Of a stretch of DNA of 54,405 nucleotides, positions 34,043 through 42,185 are shown in pieces. A program made the position numbers and the translations under genes. The stretch is from an uncultured Verrucomicrobiota bacterium (lineage in GTDB: Bacteria; Verrucomicrobiota; Verrucomicrobiia; Verrucomicrobiales; Akkermansiaceae). The notes under the pieces were generated by a model. The model was not told the DNA's origin and searched no databases. It saw nothing but the letters and a program-made list of their open reading frames with translations. Within the stretch, counting starts at the first letter, position 1; every line of letters starts with the position of its first letter. The stretch is from assembly GCA_937867415.1 (NCBI GenBank), contig CALMKO010000057.1, forward strand, positions 1 to 54,405. Direction: 5' to 3'.

Positions 34043-35137
34043 ATGGGTCGTTCGGCGAGACGTTTATCAGCTGCGGAGCAGACCGCGATTCACTTGCGGG
34101 AATGCATCAGTGACGGACGCTTGTTGGGAAAACTTGCTGGCGTGCTTGCCTTGGCTGCGGAATACGATGTCTCGCCCGCCACAATGCGGACAGCGATTCG
34201 CCAACTTGAAGAGGAGGGATGGATCCGGGGAGCCGGGGCGGGTAAGGCGAGAACCGCAGCGAGGCCGGCAGATGGCAAGCTTGCGACTCGCCGCTCACTG
34301 CGAGTCACGGTATTGCCTGGAATGCGGCTGAGGGATGAGGACGGGGCCTTCCAACAGGTCGTGATGAACCTCCAGCACGAACTTGAATTGGCCGGCCACA
34401 TTTGCCGGATCGCGCTGAAATCGCAAGAGGATCTAAAGCATGACGTGGTGAAGATAGAGCGTTTCGTCCGAGACACGCCGTCGGATGCCTGGGTGATCAT
34501 CGGTCCCAAGCGGGTGGTGGTGGAGTGGTTTGTGAAGCAACCGCAGCCTGCGATTTGCATTGGCGGGGAAACGCTGAACCAGCCCATCGCCGGGACCGGC
34601 ATGAATGCAAGCGAGGTATTTGAGAAAGCCTTGCGACATCTTGTGGACTTGGGGCACCGGAGGATTCTGTTTTTATGGCCGGATTACCGGGCGGAGATCT
34701 CTCAAAGCCACCCGCACATCGGTGTTTTGGCAAGGGTGCTCCACGAGGTGGGTCATGAGATGACCAGTTACCATATGCCAATTTGGCAGTCCACACCGAA
34801 GGGGTTGCGCGACATATTGAACAAGACATTCCAACTGACTCCACCCACAGCCATCATTACCACCTATGGCAAATGGATGGCAGGGGTTTTGTCATTTCTT
34901 GCATCCCGCGGACTGCGTGCGCCTGCGGATATCTCCCTCTTCAGCATCAACGAAGATGATTGGTTTTCTTGGAAAGAACCTGAAATTTCGTGCTTGCGTG
35001 GGGATGATACCAAGATGGTGCGGCGGATCGTCCGGTGGGTGGATGCTGTCACCCGGGGCAAGAATGACCGCCGTTATGTGGGGTTTCCCCAGCACTGGGT
35101 ATTAGGCGGCACGATCGCCTCTCCGCGGAAGAGATGA
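34043..35137 (+). CDS. AraR-like regulator (GntR-type DNA-binding end, LacI-type sensor domain)
   Basis: This is a 364-residue cytoplasmic regulator. The N-terminal ~75 residues contain a GntR-type winged helix (IHLRECISDGRLLGKLAGVLAL, then VSPATMRTAIRQLEEEGWIRG). Residues ~85-360 form a periplasmic-binding-protein-like sensor domain (SDAWVIIGPKRVVVEWF, LVDLGHRRILFLWPDY, FSINEDDWFSW). This arrangement matches Bacillus AraR, an arabinose-responsive repressor. The ATG at 34043 is preceded by GAGGGAG, a likely ribosome-binding site; upstream in-frame ATGs (such as 33938) would add unrelated sequence. It is divergent from the arabinan operon and near the palindrome at 33736-33752, so it probably represses that operon until arabinose or an arabinoside is present. 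Confidence 0.85.
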   Translation: MGRSARRLSAAEQTAIHLRECISDGRLLGKLAGVLALAAEYDVSPATMRTAIRQLEEEGWIRGAGAGKARTAARPADGKLATRRSLRVTVLPGMRLRDEDGAFQQVVMNLQHELELAGHICRIALKSQEDLKHDVVKIERFVRDTPSDAWVIIGPKRVVVEWFVKQPQPAICIGGETLNQPIAGTGMNASEVFEKALRHLVDLGHRRILFLWPDYRAEISQSHPHIGVLARVLHEVGHEMTSYHMPIWQSTPKGLRDILNKTFQLTPPTAIITTYGKWMAGVLSFLASRGLRAPADISLFSINEDDWFSWKEPEISCLRGDDTKMVRRIVRWVDAVTRGKNDRRYVGFPQHWVLGGTIASPRKR

Positions 35138-35310
35138 ACCGACAAGCTCCGTGATGAACCGGTTCACTCCTTGGTTGGGTGGTGGCTGGCGATTTTTTTC
35201 AGGTTCGCGGATCTTGGAAATCCCGCCGCACGGAGCTGGGATTGCCGCAAACGATTGCTTGCCGAGGGCGCTTTCAAAAAATGTCCCGCGTCCACCCAAT
35301 GCCCACCGGC

Positions 35311-36057
35311 TCAGCCCGCAGCTGGCTTTCTGCGATACGCCAGCGGGCTGATCCCCACCACTTGCCGGAACTGGCGGGAGAATGCGGATTGGTCCGAGTA
35401 GCCGCAGTCCAGCGCGATGGTGGCGATGGGATCGTTGGTGCGGGTGAGCCGCTTGCAAGCAGCCTCGATGCGCACCTTCACAAGAAATTGCCCCGCGGTG
35501 ACCCGGAACAGGGAGCGGATACGCTGGTCAAACTGATAGACCGACATCCCGGCGATGTTGGCGAGCGTGGTCAGGCGCAGTGGTTCATCGAAATGCTGGT
35601 GGATGTGCTCGATCGCCGCGGAAAGCGCCGGAAAATCGCCATCCTGGCCACCGGGAGAGTGAAGATCGCGGGAGATTCCGCAGACCCCCGCCACACCACC
35701 GCGCTTGCTCAGGATGGCCTCTTTGTAAGTGAGGCACCACCCGCTTTTGCCTCCCGGGTAAAGATGGAGCTCCAGATGGTCACGAAAACCAGGCCCGCCC
35801 GCAAGGATGGCAAGATCCTGCCGTGCGAAAGCCTCCCCCAGCGGCGGCGGGAAAAGCTCATCCGCCCTGCGGCCGATCACCGCCTCCTTGTTGGCGAGTC
35901 CACAGCGAACGGCCAGCGTGTCATTGACCGCCATATACCGCCCTTGTGTATCCTTAATGAAAAACACGATGTCCGAGACCCCATCAAAGAGCTTCTCCAC
36001 ACCATGAATCACCTCCGTGGTTTCGAAAAAATCATTTCTTAGCGAGGTGGGTGTCAT
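35311..36057 (-). CDS. PAS-domain AraC-family transcriptional regulator (second copy)
   Basis: This is a 248-residue cytoplasmic regulator with the same layout as the one at 8042. A PAS domain at ~15-130 (LFDGVSDIVFFIKDTQGRYMAVND) is followed by two AraC helix-turn-helix motifs at ~145-245 (LANIAGMSVYQFDQRIRSLF and IALDCGYSDQSAFSRQFRQVVG, ending GISPLAYR). It is divergent from the 4-hydroxyproline gene cluster starting at 36146; the 88 bases between hold overlapping inverted repeats. It most likely activates that cluster. The 18-base site seen around the other PAS-AraC gene was not found here, so the two proteins probably recognise different DNA. The 173 bases between this gene and the AraR-like gene hold nothing recognised. 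Confidence 0.88.
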   Translation of the reverse strand: MTPTSLRNDFFETTEVIHGVEKLFDGVSDIVFFIKDTQGRYMAVNDTLAVRCGLANKEAVIGRRADELFPPPLGEAFARQDLAILAGGPGFRDHLELHLYPGGKSGWCLTYKEAILSKRGGVAGVCGISRDLHSPGGQDGDFPALSAAIEHIHQHFDEPLRLTTLANIAGMSVYQFDQRIRSLFRVTAGQFLVKVRIEAACKRLTRTNDPIATIALDCGYSDQSAFSRQFRQVVGISPLAYRRKPAAG

Positions 36058-36061
36058 TTGC

Positions 36062-36102
36062 GTGCGGGCTGGTTCTGCTTATGCGAAAACGAGAGCCCGC
36101 GC
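36062..36102. promoter_or_regulatory. Inverted repeat in the PAS-AraC / hydroxyproline divergent promoter region
   Basis: GTGCGGGCT (36062-36070) and AGCCCGCGC (36094-36102) pair over nine positions, including one G-T pair. A second pair, GCGAAA (36083-36088) and TTTCGC (36109-36114), overlaps it. The element lies directly upstream of both divergent genes, so it may hold the control sites of the cluster. Confidence 0.35.
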
Positions 36103-36145
36103 TAGTGCTTTCGCCTAGACCTTGCTGTTATTGTCCGAAGTGAAC

Positions 36146-37102
36146 ATGTGCTTGTCCCCACTCCACGTCATCGACTCACACACCGGCGGTGAGCCCACGC
36201 GCGTCGTCATTTCCGGCGGCCCAGACCTCGGTGCGGGGACGCTTGCGGAGAAGGCAAGGGTCCTGCGGGAACAACACGACTGGCTCCGCAGCTCCGTCTG
36301 CAATGAACCGCGCGGCCACGATGCGATGGTCGGCGCAATCCTCTGCCCCCCGCACGCGCCGGATTGCGTCTGTGGCGTGATCTATTTCAACAACATCTCC
36401 ACGCTCAATATGTGTATCCACGGGACCATCGGACTTGCCATGACCCTCGCGCATTTGGGGAAAATCGGCCCGGGGACCCATCGGATCGACACGCCGGTCG
36501 GCGTCGTTTCCGCGACCCTGCGTGATGACGGATCGGTGGAAGTGGCCAACGTGCCAAGCTGGCGGTTCGCTGCTGACGTGACCGTCGAAGTGCCCGGCTG
36601 GGGCACGGTGCGCGGCGACATCGCCTGGGGTGGCAACTGGTTTTTCCTGATTGACGGACAAGGGCCTGCCGTGTCGCCCGCGAATCTTGAAGCCCTCACC
36701 GCCTTCACCTGTGCCGTGCGAACAGCGCTGGAAGAGTCAGGCATTACCGGTGCTGACGGCATGGAGATTGATCACATCGAGGTCTTCGGCCCGCCTCAAG
36801 ATCCCGCGCTCGCTGACAGCCGGAACTTCGTGCTATGCCCCGGCAAGGCCTATGATCGTTCACCCTGCGGCACCGGCACCAGCGCCAAACTCGCCTGCCT
36901 GCATGCCGCTGGCAAACTCGCCCCCGGCCGGATTTGGCGGCAGGCGGGCATCCTTGGCAGCGTGTTCGAGGGCAGCGTCGAGGAACTCGCCGACGGAAAA
37001 GTCCTCCCCCGCGTGTCCGGCCGCGCCTGGGTGAACGGCGAGTCGGTCTATCGTTTCAACCCGGATGATCCGTTCCGTCACGGCATCCAAGCAAATTTCT
37101 AA
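36146..37102 (+). CDS. Proline racemase family, probable 4-hydroxyproline 2-epimerase
   Basis: This is a 318-residue cytoplasmic, cofactor-free epimerase that should convert trans-4-hydroxy-L-proline to cis-4-hydroxy-D-proline by two-cysteine acid/base chemistry. Both cysteines are present: Cys90 in NMCIHGTIG (usually MCGHG, so a Gly-to-Ile change follows the cysteine) and Cys241 in [10 protein letters not shown]. The N-terminal [15 protein letters not shown] is typical. The ATG at 36146 was preferred over an upstream TTG. The next two genes encode later steps of hydroxyproline breakdown, which supports epimerase over proline racemase. Trans-3-hydroxyproline dehydratase is unlikely because it lacks the first cysteine. 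The next gene begins 33 bases later, after a run of AACAAA repeats. Confidence 0.85.
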   Translation: MCLSPLHVIDSHTGGEPTRVVISGGPDLGAGTLAEKARVLREQHDWLRSSVCNEPRGHDAMVGAILCPPHAPDCVCGVIYFNNISTLNMCIHGTIGLAMTLAHLGKIGPGTHRIDTPVGVVSATLRDDGSVEVANVPSWRFAADVTVEVPGWGTVRGDIAWGGNWFFLIDGQGPAVSPANLEALTAFTCAVRTALEESGITGADGMEIDHIEVFGPPQDPALADSRNFVLCPGKAYDRSPCGTGTSAKLACLHAAGKLAPGRIWRQAGILGSVFEGSVEELADGKVLPRVSGRAWVNGESVYRFNPDDPFRHGIQANF

Positions 37103-37135
37103 CAAAACAACAAAACAACAAAACATCTACATATC

Positions 37136-38041
37136 ATGAATATCCATTGGAAAGGCGTCATGCCAGCCACCCTCACCCAGTTCAACGAAGACCTGTCCAT
37201 CGATCACGGCCTGATGGCCGAGCACGGCAAGTGGTTGATTGAAAACGGCTGCACCGCCATCGTTGCCCACGGCTCGCTCGGCGAGGGTGCCACGCTCTCT
37301 TTTTCGGAAAAAGTCGCGCTGCAAAAAACCTACGTCGACGCCGTCCCTGAGACCCCGATCATCCCAGGCATCGCCGCACTTTCCACCAAGGAGGCGGTCG
37401 ATCTCGCCAAGGCCGCCAAGGACAACGGTTGTAGCGGATTGATGGTGCTTCCCCCCTATCTCTACTCGTCCGATTGGCGAGAAATGAAGCAACACATGAC
37501 CGCGGTGATCACCGCCACCGACCTCCCCTGCATCATTTACAACAATCCCGTCGCCTACAAGACCGACTTCACTCCCTCTCACATCAAGGAGCTTGCAGAC
37601 GAGCTGCCGAACGTGGCCGCCGTCAAGGAGTCCTCGACCGATGCCCGCCGGATCGCCGGCATCCGCGAGCTTTGCGGCGATCGCGTGGCGCTCGGCGTGG
37701 GAGTGGATGACTGCGCGCTCGAAGGCTTTGCGATGGGCGCGAAATTCTGGATCACCGGTGTGGGTGACGCCTTCCCCGCCTACAACGTGAAACTGCTCGA
37801 ACTCGGCATCTCAGGCCGTGTCGAAGAGGCCATGGAGATCTATCATTGGATGCTGCCGATGCTGCGCATGGATACGGTGGTGAAGTTCGTGCAGCTCATC
37901 AAACTGCAGCAGATGCTCGCCACCGGAGGGAAACTTGGAAACACCCGCGTGCGTCCGCCGCGCCTCGAACTCGTCGGCGCCGAGCTGGCCGAAGCGACCG
38001 CGATCATCGAAAAAGCTCTCGCCACCGCGCCAAAACTCTAA
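37136..38041 (+). CDS. DHDPS-family lyase, probable 1-pyrroline-4-hydroxy-2-carboxylate deaminase
   Basis: This is a 301-residue (beta/alpha)8 class I aldolase-fold enzyme. The Schiff-base lysine is Lys164 (VAAVKESSTD), the tyrosine is Tyr135 (IIYNNPVAY), and GSLGEGATLSFSEK is the substrate-binding loop. In hydroxyproline catabolism a member of this family deaminates and dehydrates pyrroline-4-hydroxy-2-carboxylate to 2-oxoglutarate semialdehyde; the flanking epimerase and semialdehyde dehydrogenase point to that job. A 2-keto-3-deoxy-pentonate dehydratase, which feeds the same semialdehyde from L-arabinose, is the main alternative, given the arabinan locus next door. True dihydrodipicolinate synthase is unlikely. 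The dehydrogenase gene starts 13 bases after its stop. Confidence 0.82.
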   Translation: MNIHWKGVMPATLTQFNEDLSIDHGLMAEHGKWLIENGCTAIVAHGSLGEGATLSFSEKVALQKTYVDAVPETPIIPGIAALSTKEAVDLAKAAKDNGCSGLMVLPPYLYSSDWREMKQHMTAVITATDLPCIIYNNPVAYKTDFTPSHIKELADELPNVAAVKESSTDARRIAGIRELCGDRVALGVGVDDCALEGFAMGAKFWITGVGDAFPAYNVKLLELGISGRVEEAMEIYHWMLPMLRMDTVVKFVQLIKLQQMLATGGKLGNTRVRPPRLELVGAELAEATAIIEKALATAPKL

Positions 38042-38054
38042 CTTGACCGAAACC

Positions 38055-39614
38055 ATGATTTCACCGCTCCTCGGCACATCTTTCATCGGCTACACCCGAT
38101 CCACCAGCGCCACCGTCTGCGGCCATGGCGTCCAACCGGGCACCGGCACCCAGCTTGAGCCAGCCTACCTCGCAGCCTCGCCGGAGGAGGTGGAGCGTGC
38201 CATGTCGCTCGCCGCCGCCGCCTTTCCCGCCTTTTCCATTCTATCAGGGAAAGTGCGTGCCAAGTTCCTTCGCGATGCGGCGGCTGAGATCGAAGCGGTG
38301 GTGGAGGACATCGTCGAGCGCGGCCAACTTGAAACAGCCTTGCCAGAGGCACGCCTGCGCGGTGAGACCGGCCGGACCACCGGCCAACTGCGGCTTTTCG
38401 CAGAGCTGATCGAAGAGGGCTCGTGGGTGGACGCCCGCATCGAGCGTGCCGACCCGGATTCCAAACCGCTGCCCAAGGTGGACCTCCGCTCGATGCTGCG
38501 GCCGATCGGCCCGGTGGCGGTGTTCTGTGCGGGCAATTTTCCGCTCGCCTACTCGGTGGCTGGCGGCGATACGGCATCCGCCCTGGCCGCAGGTTGTCCG
38601 GTGGTCGTGATCGCCCACTCATCGCATCCGGGCGTCGCCGAAATCGTCGCCTCGGCAGTGGTTCGCGCGGCGCGTGCCAACGAGATGCCGGAGGGAGTCT
38701 TCTCCGTTCTCTACGGCGGCGGCCGGAGTGTCGGCCAGACGGTGGTGAAGCACCCGGCTATTCAAGCGGTCGGCTTTACCGGCTCCCGCGCGGGTGGTAC
38801 TGCCTTGATGGATACGGCGAATGCACGCCCGCAGCCGATCCCGGTGTACGCGGAAATGAGTTCGATCAATCCAGTGGTCATCCTGCCCGGCGCACTTGCC
38901 CGTGGCGAGCAGGCGCTCGCTGAAGGCTTCTTCGGCTCGCTCACCCTCGGCGTTGGACAGTTTTGCACCAACCCTGGACTGGTTTTCCTCCCCACCGGCA
39001 CGGGCGAGGATTTCCTCAACCATCTCACGTCCCTAACTGCAGTTGGCTCGCCGGGCACCATGCTCAACGCGGCGATCTGCAACTCATTCGTCGGTGCCAC
39101 CGCCCGAGTCGCCAATACACCCGGTGTGGAGACCTTGGCGAGTAGCGGCAAAGAGGCGGGCCCCGGTCAGGGCAAGCCCTCTTTGTTCATCGTTTCAGTG
39201 GCCGACTTCCTTGCCCATGACTCGCTGCAAGACGAGATGTTCGGGCCCGCCACACTCATCGTCCGCGGCAGCCTGCAGGAAATCGAAGCTGCCATCCCAC
39301 ATCTCCAGGGCCAGCTCACCGCTTCGCTGCACGCTACCGACGAAGAGCTCACCGCTCACGCCGGCCTTGTCCACGCACTTCAGCAACGGGCCGGGCGGCT
39401 CATTTACAACGGCTTTCCCACCGGGGTTCAAGTCTGCAACAGCATCGTGCACGGCGGCCCGTTCCCCGCCACATCCGATGGCCGCAGCACGTCCGTGGGC
39501 CCCATGGCCATCTTCCGCTTCTGCCGCCCCGTAGCTTGGCAAAGCTTCCCGGATGCCGCTCTGCCCGCCGAACTCCAGGACGCCAATCCACTCGGTATCC
39601 GGCGCATGGAGTGA
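38055..39614 (+). CDS. Aldehyde dehydrogenase, probable 2-oxoglutarate semialdehyde dehydrogenase
   Basis: This is a 519-residue NAD(P)+-dependent aldehyde dehydrogenase of the KGSADH group, oxidising 2-oxoglutarate semialdehyde to 2-oxoglutarate. The oxyanion Asn161 is in FCAGNFPLAYSVAGGD, the general base Glu267 in VYAEMSSINPV and the catalytic Cys304 in GQFCTNPGLV. The C-terminal GFPTGVQVCNSIVHGGPFPAT is a KGSADH hallmark. The ATG at 38055 is used; the open frame upstream runs through the end of the lyase gene. It is the third gene of the hydroxyproline operon. The D-hydroxyproline dehydrogenase or oxidase needed between epimerase and lyase is not in the window. Confidence 0.88.
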   Translation: MISPLLGTSFIGYTRSTSATVCGHGVQPGTGTQLEPAYLAASPEEVERAMSLAAAAFPAFSILSGKVRAKFLRDAAAEIEAVVEDIVERGQLETALPEARLRGETGRTTGQLRLFAELIEEGSWVDARIERADPDSKPLPKVDLRSMLRPIGPVAVFCAGNFPLAYSVAGGDTASALAAGCPVVVIAHSSHPGVAEIVASAVVRAARANEMPEGVFSVLYGGGRSVGQTVVKHPAIQAVGFTGSRAGGTALMDTANARPQPIPVYAEMSSINPVVILPGALARGEQALAEGFFGSLTLGVGQFCTNPGLVFLPTGTGEDFLNHLTSLTAVGSPGTMLNAAICNSFVGATARVANTPGVETLASSGKEAGPGQGKPSLFIVSVADFLAHDSLQDEMFGPATLIVRGSLQEIEAAIPHLQGQLTASLHATDEELTAHAGLVHALQQRAGRLIYNGFPTGVQVCNSIVHGGPFPATSDGRSTSVGPMAIFRFCRPVAWQSFPDAALPAELQDANPLGIRRME

Positions 39615-39647
39615 CGCGCCTTTTCCAAATCAAGTCCACGCCCGGCC

Positions 39648-42080
39648 ATGCAAGACCCAACTCTGCTAGATCATCCCGCGCGCAGGCCGGAGCGCCGCGC
39701 GGGCGTTGTCGGGGCTTGCCTTTTGCTCACCCTCGCCATGACCCACGCCGACACCCGTCCCCTGCCCCCGCGCCAGGCTGCCCGGCCGCTGCCGCTAAGC
39801 GCCGTCCGTCTAACAGGCGGCCCGCTCAAACACGCCCAGGACCTCGACGCGCGGTATTTGTTATCACTTGAGGCCGATCGCCTGATCGCTGGCTACCGCA
39901 TCCGTGCCGGCATGGAATCCAAGGCGGCGGGCTATGGCGGTTGGGATTCGGTCGATGGAAAACAACTTACCGGCCACATCGCCGGGCATTATCTATCAGC
40001 GGTGAGCCTGATGTTCGCCACCACGGGCGACGCGGCATTCAAGCAACGCGCCGACGAACTCGTCTCGCGGATGAAGGAAGTCCATGACAAGCGCCGCAAT
40101 GGCTACCTCGGTGCGCTTGCCGATGCCGCCGGGCGCGACGGCGCGGATATTTTCGAAAATGACATCGCCAGCGGGAACATCCGCTCCGGCGGTTTCGACC
40201 TCAACGGCATGTGGGCTCCCTGGTATACACTTCACAAGACTTTCGCCGGACTGCGCGACGCCTATCGCCACTGCGGAAACAAGACCGCGCTCGAACTCGC
40301 GGTGGGCTTTGCCGCTTGGACGGAACGGGTGCTTTCCAAGTTGTCACCCGCACAGATCCAGACGATGCTCAATTGTGAGTTCGGCGGCATGAACGAGGTG
40401 ATGGTCGATCTTTTCACCGACACCGGTGACCGCCGCTGGCTGGACTTGTCCCGCAAATTCGAGCACGAGGCGATCACCACCGGACTCAAAAAACGTGAGG
40501 ACATCCTGCCAGGCACCCACGGCAACACCCAGATCCCCAAGCTGATCGGGTCGCTGGAACGCTACGCTGCCACGGGCGATGCCGCAGACCTCACAGCTTC
40601 TTCGTTTTTCTGGGATCGGGTAGTCCATCATCACAGCTATGCCACCGGTGGCCATGGCAAGGACGAGTATTTCGGCCAGCCGGACAAGTTGGCCGACCGC
40701 ATCGACGGGCGCACCGCCGAGTCATGCAACATCTATAACATGTGCAAGCTGACCCGGCGCTTGTTCGCTTATCAACCCTCTCCGGCTCTTGCCGACTTCG
40801 AGGAGCGCTCGTTGTTCAACCACGTGCTTGGCTCGATCGACCCTGCCGATGGTTCCACCTGTTATATGGTCCCCGTCGGCCGTGGCGTGGAGAGAGAGTA
40901 TGCTGACATGAAGGAAAGCTTCACCTGCTGCGTCGGAAGCGGTATGGAAAACCATGCCCTCCACGGTTCCGGTCTCTACTTCGAATCAGGCGACAAGCTA
41001 TGGGTAAACTTCTACAGCCCTTCCACCGCCGACTGGAAGTCCGCAGGAGTGAGCCTGTCCGTGGATACTGGATTTCCCATCGGCGAGACGGCCACCCTGC
41101 GGCTGAAAATGGCAGCGCCCAAGGAATTGACCTTCGCGCTGAGGCGGCCCGGTTGGACCGGCAAGGGATTTGCGATAAGCATCAACGGCCATGCTGAGAA
41201 CCTTCCTCAACCCGCCGACTCAAGCACCTTCGTCGAAATCCGCCGCCTCTGGAACGATGGCGACACCCTTGAAGTCGCCCTACCGAAACAACTTCGCATC
41301 GAACCCCTGCCGGATCATCCCGACCGCGTCGCCATCCTTTGGGGCCCGCTGGTACTTGCAGGGAAACTGGGAGAAGCTCATCGGCACGATCATTCCCCCG
41401 GCAGCCATGTCGAGGATTTGAAGTCGGTCCCGGTCTTGGTCGCTGCTGGCCGGCCGGTGGACGAGTGGCTCAAGCCGGTGGCGGGCAAGCCGGGGCTGTT
41501 CCGCACCGTCGGAGTAGGACGCGACCGCGAGGTGGAGATGCTGCCATTCTATCAACTCCATCGCGAACGCTACGCTGCATATTGGGATCTATTTACTCCC
41601 GAGGGTTGGCAGGCAAAGTCAGCCGATATCGCCGCACAGCGCGAGCGTCAGGCCCGACTGGACGCCGCCACCGTCGCCTTTTTACAACCTGGGGAAATGC
41701 AGCCGGAACGTGATTTTCACCAGCGGGGCGAAGACACCCGCCCTGACCGCGTCATGGGCCGCGCCTGCCGCCGGGGGGCCAAATGGTTTTCATTTGATCT
41801 GCCGCTGGACCCGCAAAAACCACTGGCACTCGTGGTCACCTACAACCGCGACGAATGGAGCAGGCGTTCTTTCGACATCCTCATCGACGGGGAGAAGCTC
41901 GCTTCCCAAGTGATCGAAGCTCGCGGCAAACCGGAGTTTTTCGATGTTGTGTATCCGCTCTCAGAGGCCATGGCCAAAGGTAAGGTCAAGGCAACCGTTC
42001 GTTTTCAAGCGATCGCCGGGCATGAAATCGCAGCGGTATTCGGCATCCGGGTGGTTCGCAGGGATGCGGGAGCCCCTTAG
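39648..42080 (+). CDS. GH146-like (DUF1680) beta-L-arabinofuranosidase-type enzyme
   Basis: This is an 810-residue exported glycosidase of the DUF1680 superfamily. The N-terminus has an arginine-rich stretch and a hydrophobic segment (VVGACLLLTLAMTHA, ~20-34) that fits a signal peptide. The opening PLSAVRLTGGPLKHAQDLDARYL and the order WAPWYTLHKTFAGLRDAY, NCEFGGMNEVM, TAESCNIYNM, FTCCVGSGMEN are typical of the GH146 branch. Glu358/Cys360 and Cys427/Cys428 keep the zinc and nucleophile residues. The C-terminal ~200 residues are beta-rich, like DUF4986 domains. It follows the hydroxyproline genes by 33 bases on the same strand. GH127/GH146 enzymes act on hydroxyproline-linked beta-arabinofuranosides of extensins, a chemical link between the two functions. 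Confidence 0.85.
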   Translation: MQDPTLLDHPARRPERRAGVVGACLLLTLAMTHADTRPLPPRQAARPLPLSAVRLTGGPLKHAQDLDARYLLSLEADRLIAGYRIRAGMESKAAGYGGWDSVDGKQLTGHIAGHYLSAVSLMFATTGDAAFKQRADELVSRMKEVHDKRRNGYLGALADAAGRDGADIFENDIASGNIRSGGFDLNGMWAPWYTLHKTFAGLRDAYRHCGNKTALELAVGFAAWTERVLSKLSPAQIQTMLNCEFGGMNEVMVDLFTDTGDRRWLDLSRKFEHEAITTGLKKREDILPGTHGNTQIPKLIGSLERYAATGDAADLTASSFFWDRVVHHHSYATGGHGKDEYFGQPDKLADRIDGRTAESCNIYNMCKLTRRLFAYQPSPALADFEERSLFNHVLGSIDPADGSTCYMVPVGRGVEREYADMKESFTCCVGSGMENHALHGSGLYFESGDKLWVNFYSPSTADWKSAGVSLSVDTGFPIGETATLRLKMAAPKELTFALRRPGWTGKGFAISINGHAENLPQPADSSTFVEIRRLWNDGDTLEVALPKQLRIEPLPDHPDRVAILWGPLVLAGKLGEAHRHDHSPGSHVEDLKSVPVLVAAGRPVDEWLKPVAGKPGLFRTVGVGRDREVEMLPFYQLHRERYAAYWDLFTPEGWQAKSADIAAQRERQARLDAATVAFLQPGEMQPERDFHQRGEDTRPDRVMGRACRRGAKWFSFDLPLDPQKPLALVVTYNRDEWSRRSFDILIDGEKLASQVIEARGKPEFFDVVYPLSEAMAKGKVKATVRFQAIAGHEIAAVFGIRVVRRDAGAP

Positions 42081-42185
42081 TTTGGCAGGATGATCGAGTG
42101 CCCCCCTGTGCCTTACCGCAAGGAGCTGCCCGGGAACGAACTCTAACCGGTTGTCCAATCCCCGGATTTCGCCATTTTTACGAAA

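Noticed and set aside
37103-37135. AACAAA tandem repeats between the epimerase and lyase genes, considered as a CRISPR-like or slippage element
   Set aside because: Only a few short units occur in a 33-base spacer; it looks like an A-rich translation-initiation leader.
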